DNA of 64,000 nucleotides from Rhodococcus sp. Leaf278 (lineage in GTDB: Bacteria > Actinomycetota > Actinomycetes > Mycobacteriales > Mycobacteriaceae): contig NZ_LMRR01000023.1 of the NCBI RefSeq assembly GCF_001426085.1, forward strand, positions 520-64,519, written 5' to 3'. Each line of letters begins with the position of its first letter. Within the stretch, counting starts at the first letter, position 1. This document shows positions 10,381-19,276 of this stretch, piece after piece. Below the pieces are notes generated by a model that was not told where the DNA came from, did not search any database, and saw nothing but the letters and a program-made list of their open reading frames with translations. The translations under genes and the position numbers were made by a program.

Positions 10381-11271
10381 ATGACCATCGTGCTCGGAGC
10401 AAACCAGTACGGCAAGGCCGAATGCAGGCTCGTCCGCATCGACCGCGAGACGCCCCGCCACCGGATCACCGACGTCAGCGTCACCTCCCAATTGCGCGGC
10501 GACCTCGACGCTGTCCACATCGAAGGCGACAATGCACACGTCGTTGCCACCGACACCCAAAAGAACACCGTCTACGCCTTCGCCCGCGACGGCATCGGCG
10601 CGATCGAGAACTTCGCACTCCGGCTCGGCACGCACTTCACCGGCAACTTCGACTGGATCACCGGTGGACGCTGGGAGATCGAGCAGTACCAGTGGTCGCG
10701 TATCGCGAACGGTGAAGACGGCTACGACCATTCCTTCGTCAAGGCGAGTGATGAGAAGCGGAACACGATCGTCACCATCGACGGTGACGACGTTTCGATC
10801 GTCTCCGGAGTCAGCGACCTCGTCGTCCTCAACTCCACGGCGTCGGAGTTCTGGGGTTACCCGAAAGACCGCTACACCACGCTGAAGGAAACCACGGACC
10901 GAATTCTGGCCACCTCGGTCAGTGCCCGCTGGCGCTACCTCACCACCGAGCTGGATTTCGACAAGACCTTCGACGACGTCCGTTCGATCATGCTCGACGC
11001 CTTCGCCTCCACTCACTCTCTTGCGTTGCAGCAGAGCCTGTTCCAGATGGGCAAGCAGGTTCTCGAAGCCCACCCTGAGATCGGCGAGATCAAGTTCTCG
11101 ATGCCCAACATCCACCACTTCCTCGTCAACCTCGAGCCGTTCGGACTCGACAACCCCGGCGAGGTCTTCTATGTCGCGGATCGCCCCTACGGTCTGATCG
11201 AGGCCACGGTGGAACGCGACGATGCCCCGGACGCAGGCCGCGCCTGGGATACCGTGCCCGGATTCTGCTAG
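10381..11271 (+). CDS. uox: Urate oxidase (uricase)
   Basis: Cofactor-free oxidation of urate to 5-hydroxyisourate. The 296-residue protein starts at the ATG at 10381, preceded by GAGGGAG; the open frame extends upstream over uraH but that part is not uricase. It has the N-terminal lysine of the catalytic pair in ANQYGKAECRL, the threonine in VVATDTQKNTVYAFA, NFDWITGG, and two tandem T-fold (tunnelling-fold) domains ending in LEPFGLDNPGEVFYVADRPYG. Upstream are the two enzymes that process its unstable product, and downstream is the urate permease. Confidence 0.95.
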   Translation: MTIVLGANQYGKAECRLVRIDRETPRHRITDVSVTSQLRGDLDAVHIEGDNAHVVATDTQKNTVYAFARDGIGAIENFALRLGTHFTGNFDWITGGRWEIEQYQWSRIANGEDGYDHSFVKASDEKRNTIVTIDGDDVSIVSGVSDLVVLNSTASEFWGYPKDRYTTLKETTDRILATSVSARWRYLTTELDFDKTFDDVRSIMLDAFASTHSLALQQSLFQMGKQVLEAHPEIGEIKFSMPNIHHFLVNLEPFGLDNPGEVFYVADRPYGLIEATVERDDAPDAGRAWDTVPGFC

Positions 11272-11283
11272 GAGCGAGCCGAC

Positions 11284-12684
11284 ATGAAGCTGACGAAACG
11301 CACCTCGACCAAGACTCATGCGCCGCACGACCCCGCCCGTCCCGAGGACGAGCGGTTGTCGATCGGCAGGTCGTACGTCTACGGATTGCAACACATCCTG
11401 ACGATGTACGGCGGCGTCATCGCGCCACCTCTGATCGTCGGCGGCGCAGCGGGATTGACGGGCACCGAGATCGCACTGCTGGTCTCGGCTGCGTTGTTCG
11501 TCAGTGGAGCGGCCACCTTGCTGCAGACACTCGGAGTGCCCTACTTCGGGGCCAAGCTGCCGCTGGTGCAGGGTATTTCGTTTGCGTCGGTGTCGACGAT
11601 GGTGGCAATCGCGAGCGGTCCGGGCGGACTGAACTCGGTGTTCGGAGCCATCATCGCCGCCGGCGCGATCGGCATCCTCATCACCCCGTTCTTCAGCAAG
11701 ATCGTTCGCTTCTTCCCGCCGGTGGTGACCGGCACGATCATCACCGTCATCGGCATCTCGCTACTGCCTGTTGCGGTTCGGTGGGCCATGGGCGGCAATC
11801 AGCAGGCCGCCGACTGGGGTTCGATGTCCAACATCGGTCTGGCGGCGTTCAGCCTCGTGGTGGTTCTGCTCGTCAGCCGGCTCGTACAGGGCACCCTCTC
11901 GCGCCTGTCGATCCTCATCGGGATCATCGTCGGTACGCTGTTCGCGGTCCTGGTCGGCAAGGCCGATTTCTCCGGCGTGAGCGACGGTGCCATCTTCAGC
12001 TTCCCCGAACCGTTCGCGTTCGGAGCACCGACGTTCCAGGTCGCGGCCATCATGTCGATGGTGGTCGTCATCCTGGTGATCATGACCGAGACCACCGCCG
12101 ACATCCTGGCCGTCGGTGAAATCGTGGGCACCGACGTCGATGCTCGACGCGTCGGCGACGGCCTGAGAGCAGACATGGTCGCCACCACCATCGCTCCCGT
12201 GTTCGGCACATTCCCGGCCAGTGCGTTCGCCCAGAACGTCGGGCTCGTGGCCGTCACCGGGATCAAGAGTCGCTATGTCGTCGCCGCCGGCGGCTCGGTG
12301 CTGCTCTTCCTCGGCCTCTTCCCCGTCCTCGGGCTCGTGGTGGCGTCGGTGCCGCTGCCGGTACTCGGCGGCGCGGGCATCGTGCTGTTCGGCTCGGTGG
12401 CGGCAAGCGGCATCCGGACGCTGTCGAAGGTGGAGTTCGACGGCAACCTCAACCTCGTCATCGTCGCGGTGGCCATCGGGTTCGGTGTCATTCCCATCGC
12501 CGTGCCCGGCTTCTACGCAGCGTTCCCCGACTGGGTCCACGTGGTTCTCGACTCCGGCATCAGCGCCGCGAGCATCGTGGCCGTCGTGCTGAACATCCTG
12601 TTCAACGTCATCACGAAGGGCCAGAAGCCCTCGCCCTCGGTCGTGACCGCTGCACCGCCGGTGGCGACGCGGCATCACCAGTAG
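11284..12684 (+). CDS. Urate/xanthine permease, NCS2 (nucleobase:cation symporter-2) family
   Basis: Inner-membrane importer expected to bring urate or xanthine into the cell. The 466-residue protein has about 12 to 14 hydrophobic segments and the NCS2 motif FAQNVGLVAVTGIKSR, which is characteristic of the urate/xanthine branch rather than the uracil branch. The first segment has the conserved YGLQHILTMYGGVIAPPL. The Shine-Dalgarno GGAG overlaps the uricase stop (TAGGAG), so the genes are co-transcribed. Position next to urate oxidase favours urate as the substrate. Confidence 0.93.
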   Translation: MKLTKRTSTKTHAPHDPARPEDERLSIGRSYVYGLQHILTMYGGVIAPPLIVGGAAGLTGTEIALLVSAALFVSGAATLLQTLGVPYFGAKLPLVQGISFASVSTMVAIASGPGGLNSVFGAIIAAGAIGILITPFFSKIVRFFPPVVTGTIITVIGISLLPVAVRWAMGGNQQAADWGSMSNIGLAAFSLVVVLLVSRLVQGTLSRLSILIGIIVGTLFAVLVGKADFSGVSDGAIFSFPEPFAFGAPTFQVAAIMSMVVVILVIMTETTADILAVGEIVGTDVDARRVGDGLRADMVATTIAPVFGTFPASAFAQNVGLVAVTGIKSRYVVAAGGSVLLFLGLFPVLGLVVASVPLPVLGGAGIVLFGSVAASGIRTLSKVEFDGNLNLVIVAVAIGFGVIPIAVPGFYAAFPDWVHVVLDSGISAASIVAVVLNILFNVITKGQKPSPSVVTAAPPVATRHHQ

Positions 12685-12727
12685 AGTTCTTCGGGACGGG
12701 TACGACTACGAGGGTGCGAGGTGGACT

Positions 12728-13489
12728 GTGGCGGCAGGTGGTGGGGTGCAGTCCGTGGAGCGCGCGTTCGAGCTGCTCGACATCATGGCCGCCTCCGGTG
12801 GATCCATCGGAATCAGCGAACTGGCCGAGGCGACCGATCTGCCGATGCCGACGGTGCACCGACTGATCGGCACGCTGGTCTCCCTGGGCTACGTCAGACG
12901 CTTGCCGTCGCGCCGATATGCATTGGGCACCAAGCTCATTCGATTGGGCGACAGTGCCTCCAAGCTCATCGGCGGATGGGCCAAGCCCTACCTCGCAGAG
13001 CTGGTCCGGATCACCCACGAAACGTCCAACATGGCATTTCTCGAGGACGACATGGCGGTGTACGTCGCGCAGGTGCCGTCGGAGCATGCGATGCGGATGT
13101 TCAACGAGGTCGGTCAGCGCGTGTTGCCGCATTCCACCGGCGTCGGCAAGGCACTGCTGTCGCAGTTGGACGACGATGCCGTCCGTGCGATCGTCGGCCG
13201 TCTCGGTATGACTCCCCGGACCGTCAACACCATCACCACCCTCGACGCGTTGCTCGCCGATCTCGCGCTGATCCGCGAACGCGGTTACGCGATCGACGAC
13301 GGCGAACAGGAGGTGGGGGTGAGGTGCTTCGCCGTCCCAGTACTCGGCGCTCCGACGCTCACGGCGATGTCCATCGCCGGGCCCTCGGCGCGGGTGACCC
13401 TCGAATCGGCCGAACAGTTCGTACCCCTGCTGATCTCGGCGGCCGAGCGACTCGCAAAAGACCTCGCGAGCAACGTTCCAGCTCCCTAA
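12728..13489 (+). CDS. IclR-family transcriptional regulator of purine catabolism
   Basis: 253 residues: an N-terminal winged helix-turn-helix (QSVERAFELLDIMAASGGSI, then LPMPTVHRLIGTL) and a C-terminal IclR effector domain (LPHSTGVGKALLSQL, GYAIDDGEQEVGVRCFAVPV). The start is the GTG at 12728 with GAGG a few bases upstream. IclR proteins such as AllR typically repress allantoin and glyoxylate genes and are released by glyoxylate or allantoin. Location at the end of the urate operon suggests local control through the paired sites at 9324-9348 and 9520-9534. Its stop (TAA) overlaps the convergent stop of the next gene in the bases CTAA at 13486-13489. Confidence 0.88.
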   Translation: MAAGGGVQSVERAFELLDIMAASGGSIGISELAEATDLPMPTVHRLIGTLVSLGYVRRLPSRRYALGTKLIRLGDSASKLIGGWAKPYLAELVRITHETSNMAFLEDDMAVYVAQVPSEHAMRMFNEVGQRVLPHSTGVGKALLSQLDDDAVRAIVGRLGMTPRTVNTITTLDALLADLALIRERGYAIDDGEQEVGVRCFAVPVLGAPTLTAMSIAGPSARVTLESAEQFVPLLISAAERLAKDLASNVPAP

Positions 13490-14310
13490 TCCGTCAACAC
13501 CTTGGCGTCGCGAGCGAAGGACTGCACTTCCTCGGTCAACCACACGTGCGCCGGAACTGCCCCGCCGAGTAGTTCGCGGGCCAATGCTGGCGAATCCCCG
13601 ATCGGGACGTCACTGCCGGCGATGATGATGTTGCCGTAACGCCTGCCCTTGAGCATCGCCGGATCCGCGACGATCGCCGTGTGCGGAAAGATACTTCCGA
13701 TGGTCGACGCCTCCTGCTTCGCGAGCGACAGGTCCCGGCGGTCACCGCAGTTGACGACGTACATGCCGCCCGGCGACAGGACGCGTCGGACATGGGTGGT
13801 GAACTCCGCGGTGAGCAGCGGAGCCGGAGTTGTGGCTCCCGCGAACACATCTCGCACGATCAGGTCACGACTGTTCTCACTCAAGGTCTCGGTGACCGCT
13901 CTGGCTTCGCCGACGCGGATGCGCAGCAGCGGTGCCCGCGGTAGGTCGAACCATTCGCGAACCAGCTCCGAGAGCTTGCCGTCGAGCTCCACGACCACCT
14001 GACGCGCACCGGGAAATTCTGCGGTGAACGAGCGTGCCAGCGTGCAGGCCCCACCCCCGAGGTGCAGCGCCCGCAGCGGGAAGGTCGAATCCCATTGCGC
14101 ACGTACCAGTCCCGAGATCCACCGCATGTACTCGAACTCGAGCACCGTGGGGTCGTTCATGTCGATGTGCGAACTCGGAACGTCGTTGACGTTGACGACC
14201 CATCCGTCGTCCGAGAACGTGTCACGCACCAATTCACAGGTGCCCGAATCGATCTCGAACACACCGGGTTGCAGAGAGCCCGCGGACGCCGTCGCCCGCT
14301 TCCTACCCAT
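13486..14310 (-). CDS. Spermidine synthase-like methyltransferase-fold protein
   Basis: 274 residues with a Rossmann SAM/polyamine-synthase fold: LHLGGGACTLARSF (binding loop), VVELDGKLSELVREWF (acidic residue at the end of strand 2), RVGEARAV and LIVRDVFAGATTP. Actinobacteria carry many such spermidine-synthase-like proteins whose substrate is unknown; I would not call it a polyamine enzyme. The start at 14310 follows GAGGGATC, and the longer open frame lacks similarity. It overlaps the end of the cupin gene by 8 bases and is the last gene of the TetR-led operon. Confidence 0.75.
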   Translation of the reverse strand: MGRKRATASAGSLQPGVFEIDSGTCELVRDTFSDDGWVVNVNDVPSSHIDMNDPTVLEFEYMRWISGLVRAQWDSTFPLRALHLGGGACTLARSFTAEFPGARQVVVELDGKLSELVREWFDLPRAPLLRIRVGEARAVTETLSENSRDLIVRDVFAGATTPAPLLTAEFTTHVRRVLSPGGMYVVNCGDRRDLSLAKQEASTIGSIFPHTAIVADPAMLKGRRYGNIIIAGSDVPIGDSPALARELLGGAVPAHVWLTEEVQSFARDAKVLTD

Positions 14311-14746
14311 TCCCGGATCCCTCGAGCCGAAAGTCCTCGAAATCGAACCCGGGAGTGACGATGCAGCTGACCAGGCTCGGTTCGTCGCCCACCGGCTGCG
14401 CCCGCTGCCACACCGACGGCGGCACGATCTGCTGCGGAGATTCGGGCGCAACCAACAGTGAGGTCACATCACTCGGTGCGTCCCCTGCGCCGCCGAGGTC
14501 CAGCTGCACCGGACTACCTCGGTGGTGCAGCCACATCTCGGTGCCACGAACGGTGTGCCAGGCCGACTGCTGACCGGGCATGAGCAGGAACAGAATTGCC
14601 GTCCCTGCCGCACGTGGCCCCGGGTAGCCGTCGGGCAGAAATGCCTGTGGGATCGTCACGTCGCTGCGCCACGTCTCGCGAAACCAACCGCCCTCGGGGT
14701 GGGGTGCAAGATCCAGGCTCTGAGCCCAGTCGGGCAGCGACGTCAT
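14303..14746 (-). CDS. DUF985-type cupin protein
   Basis: 147 residues, beginning SLPDWAQSLDLAPHPEGGWFRETW, the usual opening of the cupin_5/DUF985 family. It continues with a beta-barrel core containing TAILFLLMPGQQSAWH and EMWLHHRG. The biochemical activity of the family is not settled. The start at 14746 is 10 bases after the SDR stop, and the 3' end overlaps the spermidine-synthase-like gene. Cupins near polyamine or amine genes often act on small metabolites, but nothing in the sequence fixes the substrate. Confidence 0.75.
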   Translation of the reverse strand: MTSLPDWAQSLDLAPHPEGGWFRETWRSDVTIPQAFLPDGYPGPRAAGTAILFLLMPGQQSAWHTVRGTEMWLHHRGSPVQLDLGGAGDAPSDVTSLLVAPESPQQIVPPSVWQRAQPVGDEPSLVSCIVTPGFDFEDFRLEGSGNG

Positions 14747-14756
14747 GGACGCAACC

Positions 14757-15422
14757 TTAATCCGTGGCGACCTGGACCCGGAAGCGATCCCGTCCGGTGT
14801 GCAGGCTCCACAGCTGCTCGGCGAGAGCCTCGGGGCTCTTCTTCGGATCCTTGCCGTCGATGGCACCGCCGATGATCAACTGCGACACCTGGATTCCCTC
14901 CGCTGCCAACTCCTCGTTGAGCAGCTGCGCGTACGCGGCTTGGCCGGCGAACGCGATGGACGTGCCGGTGACCGTACGACCGGGCTTGACTGCGGAGCCA
15001 CCGTTGACGAACAGGATGGTGCCTTTGTTCTCACCGAGAAACCGCATTCCCGGAAGCACCTGGTGGACGGCAGCGATCGGTCCGTAGATGGAGAACTCGA
15101 CCGGCCCGACCATGTCTGCCGGCGTGGTCTCGAGGACGGGCCGCATGAAGTCCTTCTGCGGGAGCGGGCTGTACTGCAGCACCTCGATGGGGCCGAGTGT
15201 TTCGGTCACCTGTTCCAAGGCTGCGGCGATCGAGGCCGGATCGCGCACATCGGCGACGAACCCCTTGGCGGAGATGCCGTCGGCCGCGAGCTGATCTGCA
15301 AGTGCGTCCACACGGGACTGGTTGCGGGAGATCAGGCCGACCGAGAAGCCTTGTGCGCCGAACTTACGCGCCACTGCTGCACCGAGACCTGCACCTGCTC
15401 CGACTATTGCTATCGATGTCAT
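14757..15422 (-). CDS. Short-chain dehydrogenase/reductase (SDR)
   Basis: 221 residues. The cofactor motif is IAIVGAGAGLGAAVARKFG, followed by the NADP-type basic residue in LISRNQSRVDAL. In the catalytic region the expected serine is in FVNGGSAVKPG, but the canonical YxxxK reads as FAGQAAYAQLLNEE, so the active-site lysine of classical SDRs is not obvious. It may be a non-canonical or regulatory SDR. ATGA overlap with the TetR gene upstream implies coupled expression and suggests that the TetR ligand is related to its substrate. Confidence 0.8.
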   Translation of the reverse strand: MTSIAIVGAGAGLGAAVARKFGAQGFSVGLISRNQSRVDALADQLAADGISAKGFVADVRDPASIAAALEQVTETLGPIEVLQYSPLPQKDFMRPVLETTPADMVGPVEFSIYGPIAAVHQVLPGMRFLGENKGTILFVNGGSAVKPGRTVTGTSIAFAGQAAYAQLLNEELAAEGIQVSQLIIGGAIDGKDPKKSPEALAEQLWSLHTGRDRFRVQVATD

Positions 15423-16120
15423 GTCGAGTGCAAGGACCGACGATCCTCGGCTATTCCGACGACCGCCTCGAGCAGGGCCTCCGCACTCCCGTGCAACCCG
15501 GTGACGTCCGCGGTCCAGCCGAGCACCCGCAGGGCGGCCTCGGCGATCCCCGCTGCATCCACCGTCGGGTCGCGGCGGCCGTTCTCCCGGTCTGCACGCG
15601 CGTTCACCACGGTTTCCACCAGGCGAAACGGCAGGTCTTCCGTGCCTTGACGACGCTCGGAGTCGAGCTGAACCAACGTGTCCGACGCGATGGCCGCATA
15701 CAGGCTCATCAACGTGTATCGATGGTCGCGGAAGGTCTCGAAGCGCTCGCTACGCAGCTCGGGTAGCAGGTACAGCGCGCCGAGGTTCCAGGTGGACGCG
15801 GCGAGCTGCCCGGCGTCGAAGTAGGCGAGCGCATACATCTGGGTCGACGCTTCGGCCTCAGAATCGCGGATGCGCTGCGCAACAGCCAACGGCGCGTCGA
15901 CGGTGCCGCTCAGGAGTGCGTCGAGGATGTCGTCCTTGGTCGCGAAGTGGTGATAGAGCGAGGCCTGACGCAGTCCGACGGCGTCGGCGATGACGCGAGT
16001 CGAGGTGTTGGTGAAGCCGCGCGTGGTGAACAGCTCGGCTGCAGCGTCGAGAATCTCCTCGCGGGCGGTGTCTCCTGCCCGCTTCTTTGTGCTCAACCTC
16101 GGTCTGCCTGCGCCGGTCAT
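15419..16120 (-). CDS. TetR-family transcriptional regulator
   Basis: 233 residues. The N-terminal DNA-binding domain is clear: AREEILDAAAELFTTRGFTNTSTRVIADAVGLRQASLYHHFATKDDILDA covers helices 1 to 4. The C-terminal ligand domain is unlike any specific subfamily I recognise. It is divergently transcribed from the permease/UAAP/allophanate hydrolase operon, with inverted repeats in the 187-base gap. It is therefore likely to control that operon and its own three downstream genes. Confidence 0.9.
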   Translation of the reverse strand: MTGAGRPRLSTKKRAGDTAREEILDAAAELFTTRGFTNTSTRVIADAVGLRQASLYHHFATKDDILDALLSGTVDAPLAVAQRIRDSEAEASTQMYALAYFDAGQLAASTWNLGALYLLPELRSERFETFRDHRYTLMSLYAAIASDTLVQLDSERRQGTEDLPFRLVETVVNARADRENGRRDPTVDAAGIAEAALRVLGWTADVTGLHGSAEALLEAVVGIAEDRRSLHST

Positions 16121-16154
16121 GGCCCCATCTTGTCAGCTCGACGTGACGGTGAGA

Positions 16155-16248
16155 TTTCTGTCATCTGATCGAAATAGACGAAACGAGCTTGTTTCACGAC
16201 GGTCACCGTCCGGGAACGGCGGCGCCGAAAACTATCAACTGACAGAAA
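16155..16248. promoter_or_regulatory. Candidate TetR operators between the divergent operons
   Basis: An exact inverted repeat GAAAC-N6-GTTTC lies at 16180-16195. A separate outer pair is TTTCTGTCA (16155-16163) and its reverse complement TGACAGAAA (16240-16248). Either could be the operator. The second pair is 77 bases apart, a spacing that could allow looping or two separate half-sites. I found no guanidine (ykkC-type) riboswitch elements here. Confidence 0.45.
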
Positions 16249-16307
16249 CCCGCCTCGGCGATGCAGCGGGCGGTCACTCACCACCCACCTCGCCCGTAGG
16301 AGAGAAC

Positions 16308-17855
16308 ATGAGCTCGACAACACTGCCGGCCCCGGGCTCGGGTTCGGAACCGACGTCCACCACCGACCATTCGGATCTGGCGGCCCTCGGCTACGACCAG
16401 CAGCTGCACCGCAGCCTCGGCAAGTATGCGTCGTTCGCCGCCGGCTTCTCGTTCGTCTCGATCCTCACCACCATCTTCCAGCTCTTCGGCCTCGGCTTCA
16501 GCTTCGGCGGCCCGGCCTTCTTCCTCACCTGGCCGCTGGTGTTCCTCGGCCAGTTCATGGTGGCCCTCAACTTCGCCGAACTCGCGGCCCGCTACCCCAT
16601 CTCGGGCGCGATCTACCACTGGTCCCGGCGCATGGGCGGTGAGCTGGTCGGGTGGTTCGCCGGCTGGTTCATGATCATCGCGCAGATCGTCACCGCCTCC
16701 GCCGCCGCCATTGCATTGCAGGTCGTGCTCCCCAGCATCTGGAGTGGATTCCAGCTGATCGGTGACGACACCGCGCTCACCTCGTCGAGCGGAGCAGCGA
16801 ATGCCGTTGTGCTGGGCTCGATTCTGCTGGTACTCACCACCACCATCAACTGCATCGGCGTGAACTGGATGTCGCGCATCAACAGCATCGGCGTCACCTG
16901 CGAGATCGTCGGCGTCATCGCACTGGTACTGGTGTTCTTCACCCACGCCGAGCGCGGACCGCAGGTCGTCTTCGATACCGGCAGTGCCGGAGCAGATCCC
17001 GGTTACATCGGAGCCTGGATCGTCTCGGGCCTGATGGCCGCCTACGTCATGGTCGGCTTCGGCTCGGCAGGCGAACTCGCCGAGGAAACCCGCAATCCCC
17101 GACGCGTCGCACCACGCACCATCCGCCTCGCCCTCTCGGCATCGGCACTCGGAGGCGGTCTGATGATCGTCGGCGCACTGATGGCCGCACCGAGCCTCAC
17201 CGACGGTGAGCTTGCGACGCAGGGACTTCCGTACGTCATCGACTCGATCCTCACCTCCCCATGGGGCAAGGTCCTGCTCATCGACGTCGCCATCGCCGTG
17301 TTCATCTGCACCCTCGCCATCCAGACCGCGGCCTCACGGCTGATGTTCTCCATGGCCCGTGACGGTCGACTGCCCGCGTCCGCTGCCCTGGCAAAGGTCA
17401 ACTCACGCACCGGGACCCCCATCGCACCCTCGGTGCTCATCGGCCTCGCCTGCGTGGCGATCCTGGCCGTCAACGTCGGTAACTCCGCGATCTTCACCAC
17501 GTTGTCGAGCGTGTGCATCGTGCTGATCTACCTCGCCTACATGATGGTCACCGTCCCGCTGCTGATCCAGCGACTCAAAGGATGGCCGCACGGCGGGATC
17601 ATGCACGACGCCGACGGCGAGAAGCTCTTCACCCTCGGCCGCCTCGGCCTGCCCGTCAACATCGCCGCAGTTCTCTACGGCGGCCTAATGGTGATCAACT
17701 TGTCGTGGCCGCGAGCCGAGATCTTCGACCCCACCGGCGAATTCCCACTGCTGCGGTGGGCCGCACCTTTGACCGTCCTCGCAGTGATCGTCGTCGGTAT
17801 CGCCTGCCTGCCCCACGGCAAAGACCACCCCAAGCCAGTCACGATCGGAGCCTGA
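16308..17855 (+). CDS. Amino acid/amine permease, APC superfamily
   Basis: 515 residues, about 12 membrane segments. The N-terminal region ALGYDQQLHRSLGKYASFAAGFSFVS and the later YPISGAIYHWSRRMGGELVGWFAGW are typical of the bacterial amino acid/choline/GABA permease branch. The start at 16308 has a good Shine-Dalgarno (TAGGAGA). It is the first gene of a five-gene operon. Permeases of this type regularly accompany urea carboxylase-associated genes, so the substrate is likely a guanidine- or urea-like compound, though the sequence alone does not show which. Confidence 0.9.
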   Translation: MSSTTLPAPGSGSEPTSTTDHSDLAALGYDQQLHRSLGKYASFAAGFSFVSILTTIFQLFGLGFSFGGPAFFLTWPLVFLGQFMVALNFAELAARYPISGAIYHWSRRMGGELVGWFAGWFMIIAQIVTASAAAIALQVVLPSIWSGFQLIGDDTALTSSSGAANAVVLGSILLVLTTTINCIGVNWMSRINSIGVTCEIVGVIALVLVFFTHAERGPQVVFDTGSAGADPGYIGAWIVSGLMAAYVMVGFGSAGELAEETRNPRRVAPRTIRLALSASALGGGLMIVGALMAAPSLTDGELATQGLPYVIDSILTSPWGKVLLIDVAIAVFICTLAIQTAASRLMFSMARDGRLPASAALAKVNSRTGTPIAPSVLIGLACVAILAVNVGNSAIFTTLSSVCIVLIYLAYMMVTVPLLIQRLKGWPHGGIMHDADGEKLFTLGRLGLPVNIAAVLYGGLMVINLSWPRAEIFDPTGEFPLLRWAAPLTVLAVIVVGIACLPHGKDHPKPVTIGA

Positions 17856-17858
17856 ACC

Positions 17859-18641
17859 ATGAGCACGGCAACAACGTATTCCGCCAAGGAACACGCACGA
17901 TCCCAGGCGACCGTCGCGCCCGCACCCACCGCACCGGAGGGCATCACGGAGCTCACCTGGGCCGAATCGGTTCCCGGCGGCAGCTACACCACCAAGGTTC
18001 TCGCTCGCGGAACCCGGCTACGCCTCGTCGATGTCGACGGCGCAGCCTGCGCCAACCTGCTGCTCTATCGCGTCGACGCGCCGTGGGAACGGCTCAACAC
18101 CGCCGATACCGTCAAAGTTCCGTGGCAGGCCTATCTGAGCGCAGGGCATCCGCTGCTCTCCGATCAGGGCCGCGTGCTGGCCACCATCGTCGACGACACC
18201 TCCGGCCACCACGACGCACTGTGCGGCACCACGTCCTCGTCGACGAACACCGCGAAATACGGAGAGAGCGGACCACATTCGTCGGCACCGGCAGGGCGTG
18301 AACTGTTCACCCTCGCCGCCGCCAAGCACGGACTGGAACCGCGGGATGTCGCGCCGTCCCTGTCGTTCTTCCACGGCGTCACCGTCGCCGCGGACGGGAG
18401 CCTCGTCAGCACCGGCTCGGCCGGACCGGGCCGCTCGGTGGATCTGCTGATCCACCTGCCGGTGATCGTGTTGCTCGCGAACACTGCTCACCCGCTGGAC
18501 CCCAGCCCGGAGTACCCCACGACAACGCTCGACGTACTGGCCTGGAAGGCACCCGAAGAGCTACTCGCCCTGGCCAACACCGAACCGGAATACCAGCGCG
18601 CAGTGCTGAACACCGAGAACGCATGGAAGGCAGCGCAATGA
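17859..18641 (+). CDS. Urea carboxylase-associated protein 1 (UAAP1, DUF1989; carboxyguanidine deiminase-type subunit)
   Basis: 260 residues of the DUF1989 family: SVPGGSYTTKVLARGTRLRLVDVDGAACANLLLYR in the first third, then TIVDDTSGHHDALCG and SLSFFHGVTVAADG. Members next to urea/guanidine carboxylases have been shown in other bacteria to form, with the second UAAP, a deiminase that acts on carboxyguanidine and releases ammonia. Here it is three bases after the permease and overlaps UAAP2 by ATGA. The assignment to carboxyguanidine is by family; the unusual carboxylase partner (next but one gene) makes the true substrate uncertain. Confidence 0.88.
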   Translation: MSTATTYSAKEHARSQATVAPAPTAPEGITELTWAESVPGGSYTTKVLARGTRLRLVDVDGAACANLLLYRVDAPWERLNTADTVKVPWQAYLSAGHPLLSDQGRVLATIVDDTSGHHDALCGTTSSSTNTAKYGESGPHSSAPAGRELFTLAAAKHGLEPRDVAPSLSFFHGVTVAADGSLVSTGSAGPGRSVDLLIHLPVIVLLANTAHPLDPSPEYPTTTLDVLAWKAPEELLALANTEPEYQRAVLNTENAWKAAQ

Positions 18642-19276
18642 CCGCCAGCACCCTCGAGACCACGATCGTGCGAGACGAGATCGCCCCCGCGTTCGGGCCG
18701 TGGTCCGCCGTCGTCGAAGCAGGTGACATCCTGACCATCGTCGACCTCTACGGCAATCAGGCCGTCGACACCCTGTTGTACGGCGCACACGACCACTCGC
18801 TCCGGTACTCCGCAGCCGCCACGGTCACAGCGCAACAGAACCTGTTTCTCACCACCGGTACCGTTCTGCGCAGCGATGATTCGACTCCGCTGATGACGAT
18901 CGTCGAGGATGAGGTCGGCAATCACGACACCGTCGGCGGCGCCTGCTCCAAGGAATCGAACACCCTGCGTTACGGCCACCACACCCAACACCAACACGCG
19001 TGCGTCGAGAACTTCCTCATCGAGGGTTCCAAGTGGGGTCTCGGTAAGCGAGACCTCGCCCCCAACATCAACTTCTTCATGAACGTCCCCGTCGATGCCG
19101 ACGGCACGCTCGGCATCGTCGACGGCCTCTCGGCCCCCGGCAAGAAGCTCCGGCTGCGCGCCGAGATCGACACGTTGGTGCTGGTCTCGAACTGCCCGCA
19201 GATCAACAACCCGTGCAACGGATTCGACCCCACCGCGGTGCAGATGATCGTGACGCGAGAGTCGGCTCGGGCATGA
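18638..19276 (+). CDS. Urea carboxylase-associated protein 2 (UAAP2, DUF1989; carboxyguanidine deiminase-type subunit)
   Basis: 212 residues, paralogous to UAAP1: [47 protein letters not shown] and [15 protein letters not shown]. The pair is expected to form a hetero-oligomeric metal-dependent deiminase; a cysteine- and histidine-containing stretch ([26 protein letters not shown]) could hold ligands. The ATG at 18638 overlaps the UAAP1 stop, and its own stop overlaps the start of the carboxyltransferase gene, so all are translated as a block. Confidence 0.88.
   Translation: MTASTLETTIVRDEIAPAFGPWSAVVEAGDILTIVDLYGNQAVDTLLYGAHDHSLRYSAAATVTAQQNLFLTTGTVLRSDDSTPLMTIVEDEVGNHDTVGGACSKESNTLRYGHHTQHQHACVENFLIEGSKWGLGKRDLAPNINFFMNVPVDADGTLGIVDGLSAPGKKLRLRAEIDTLVLVSNCPQINNPCNGFDPTAVQMIVTRESARA

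Noticed and set aside
16121..16307. Guanidine (ykkC-type) riboswitch upstream of the permease/UAAP operon
   Set aside because: Looked for the conserved ykkC core elements and did not see them; the inverted repeats and divergent TetR gene explain control better.
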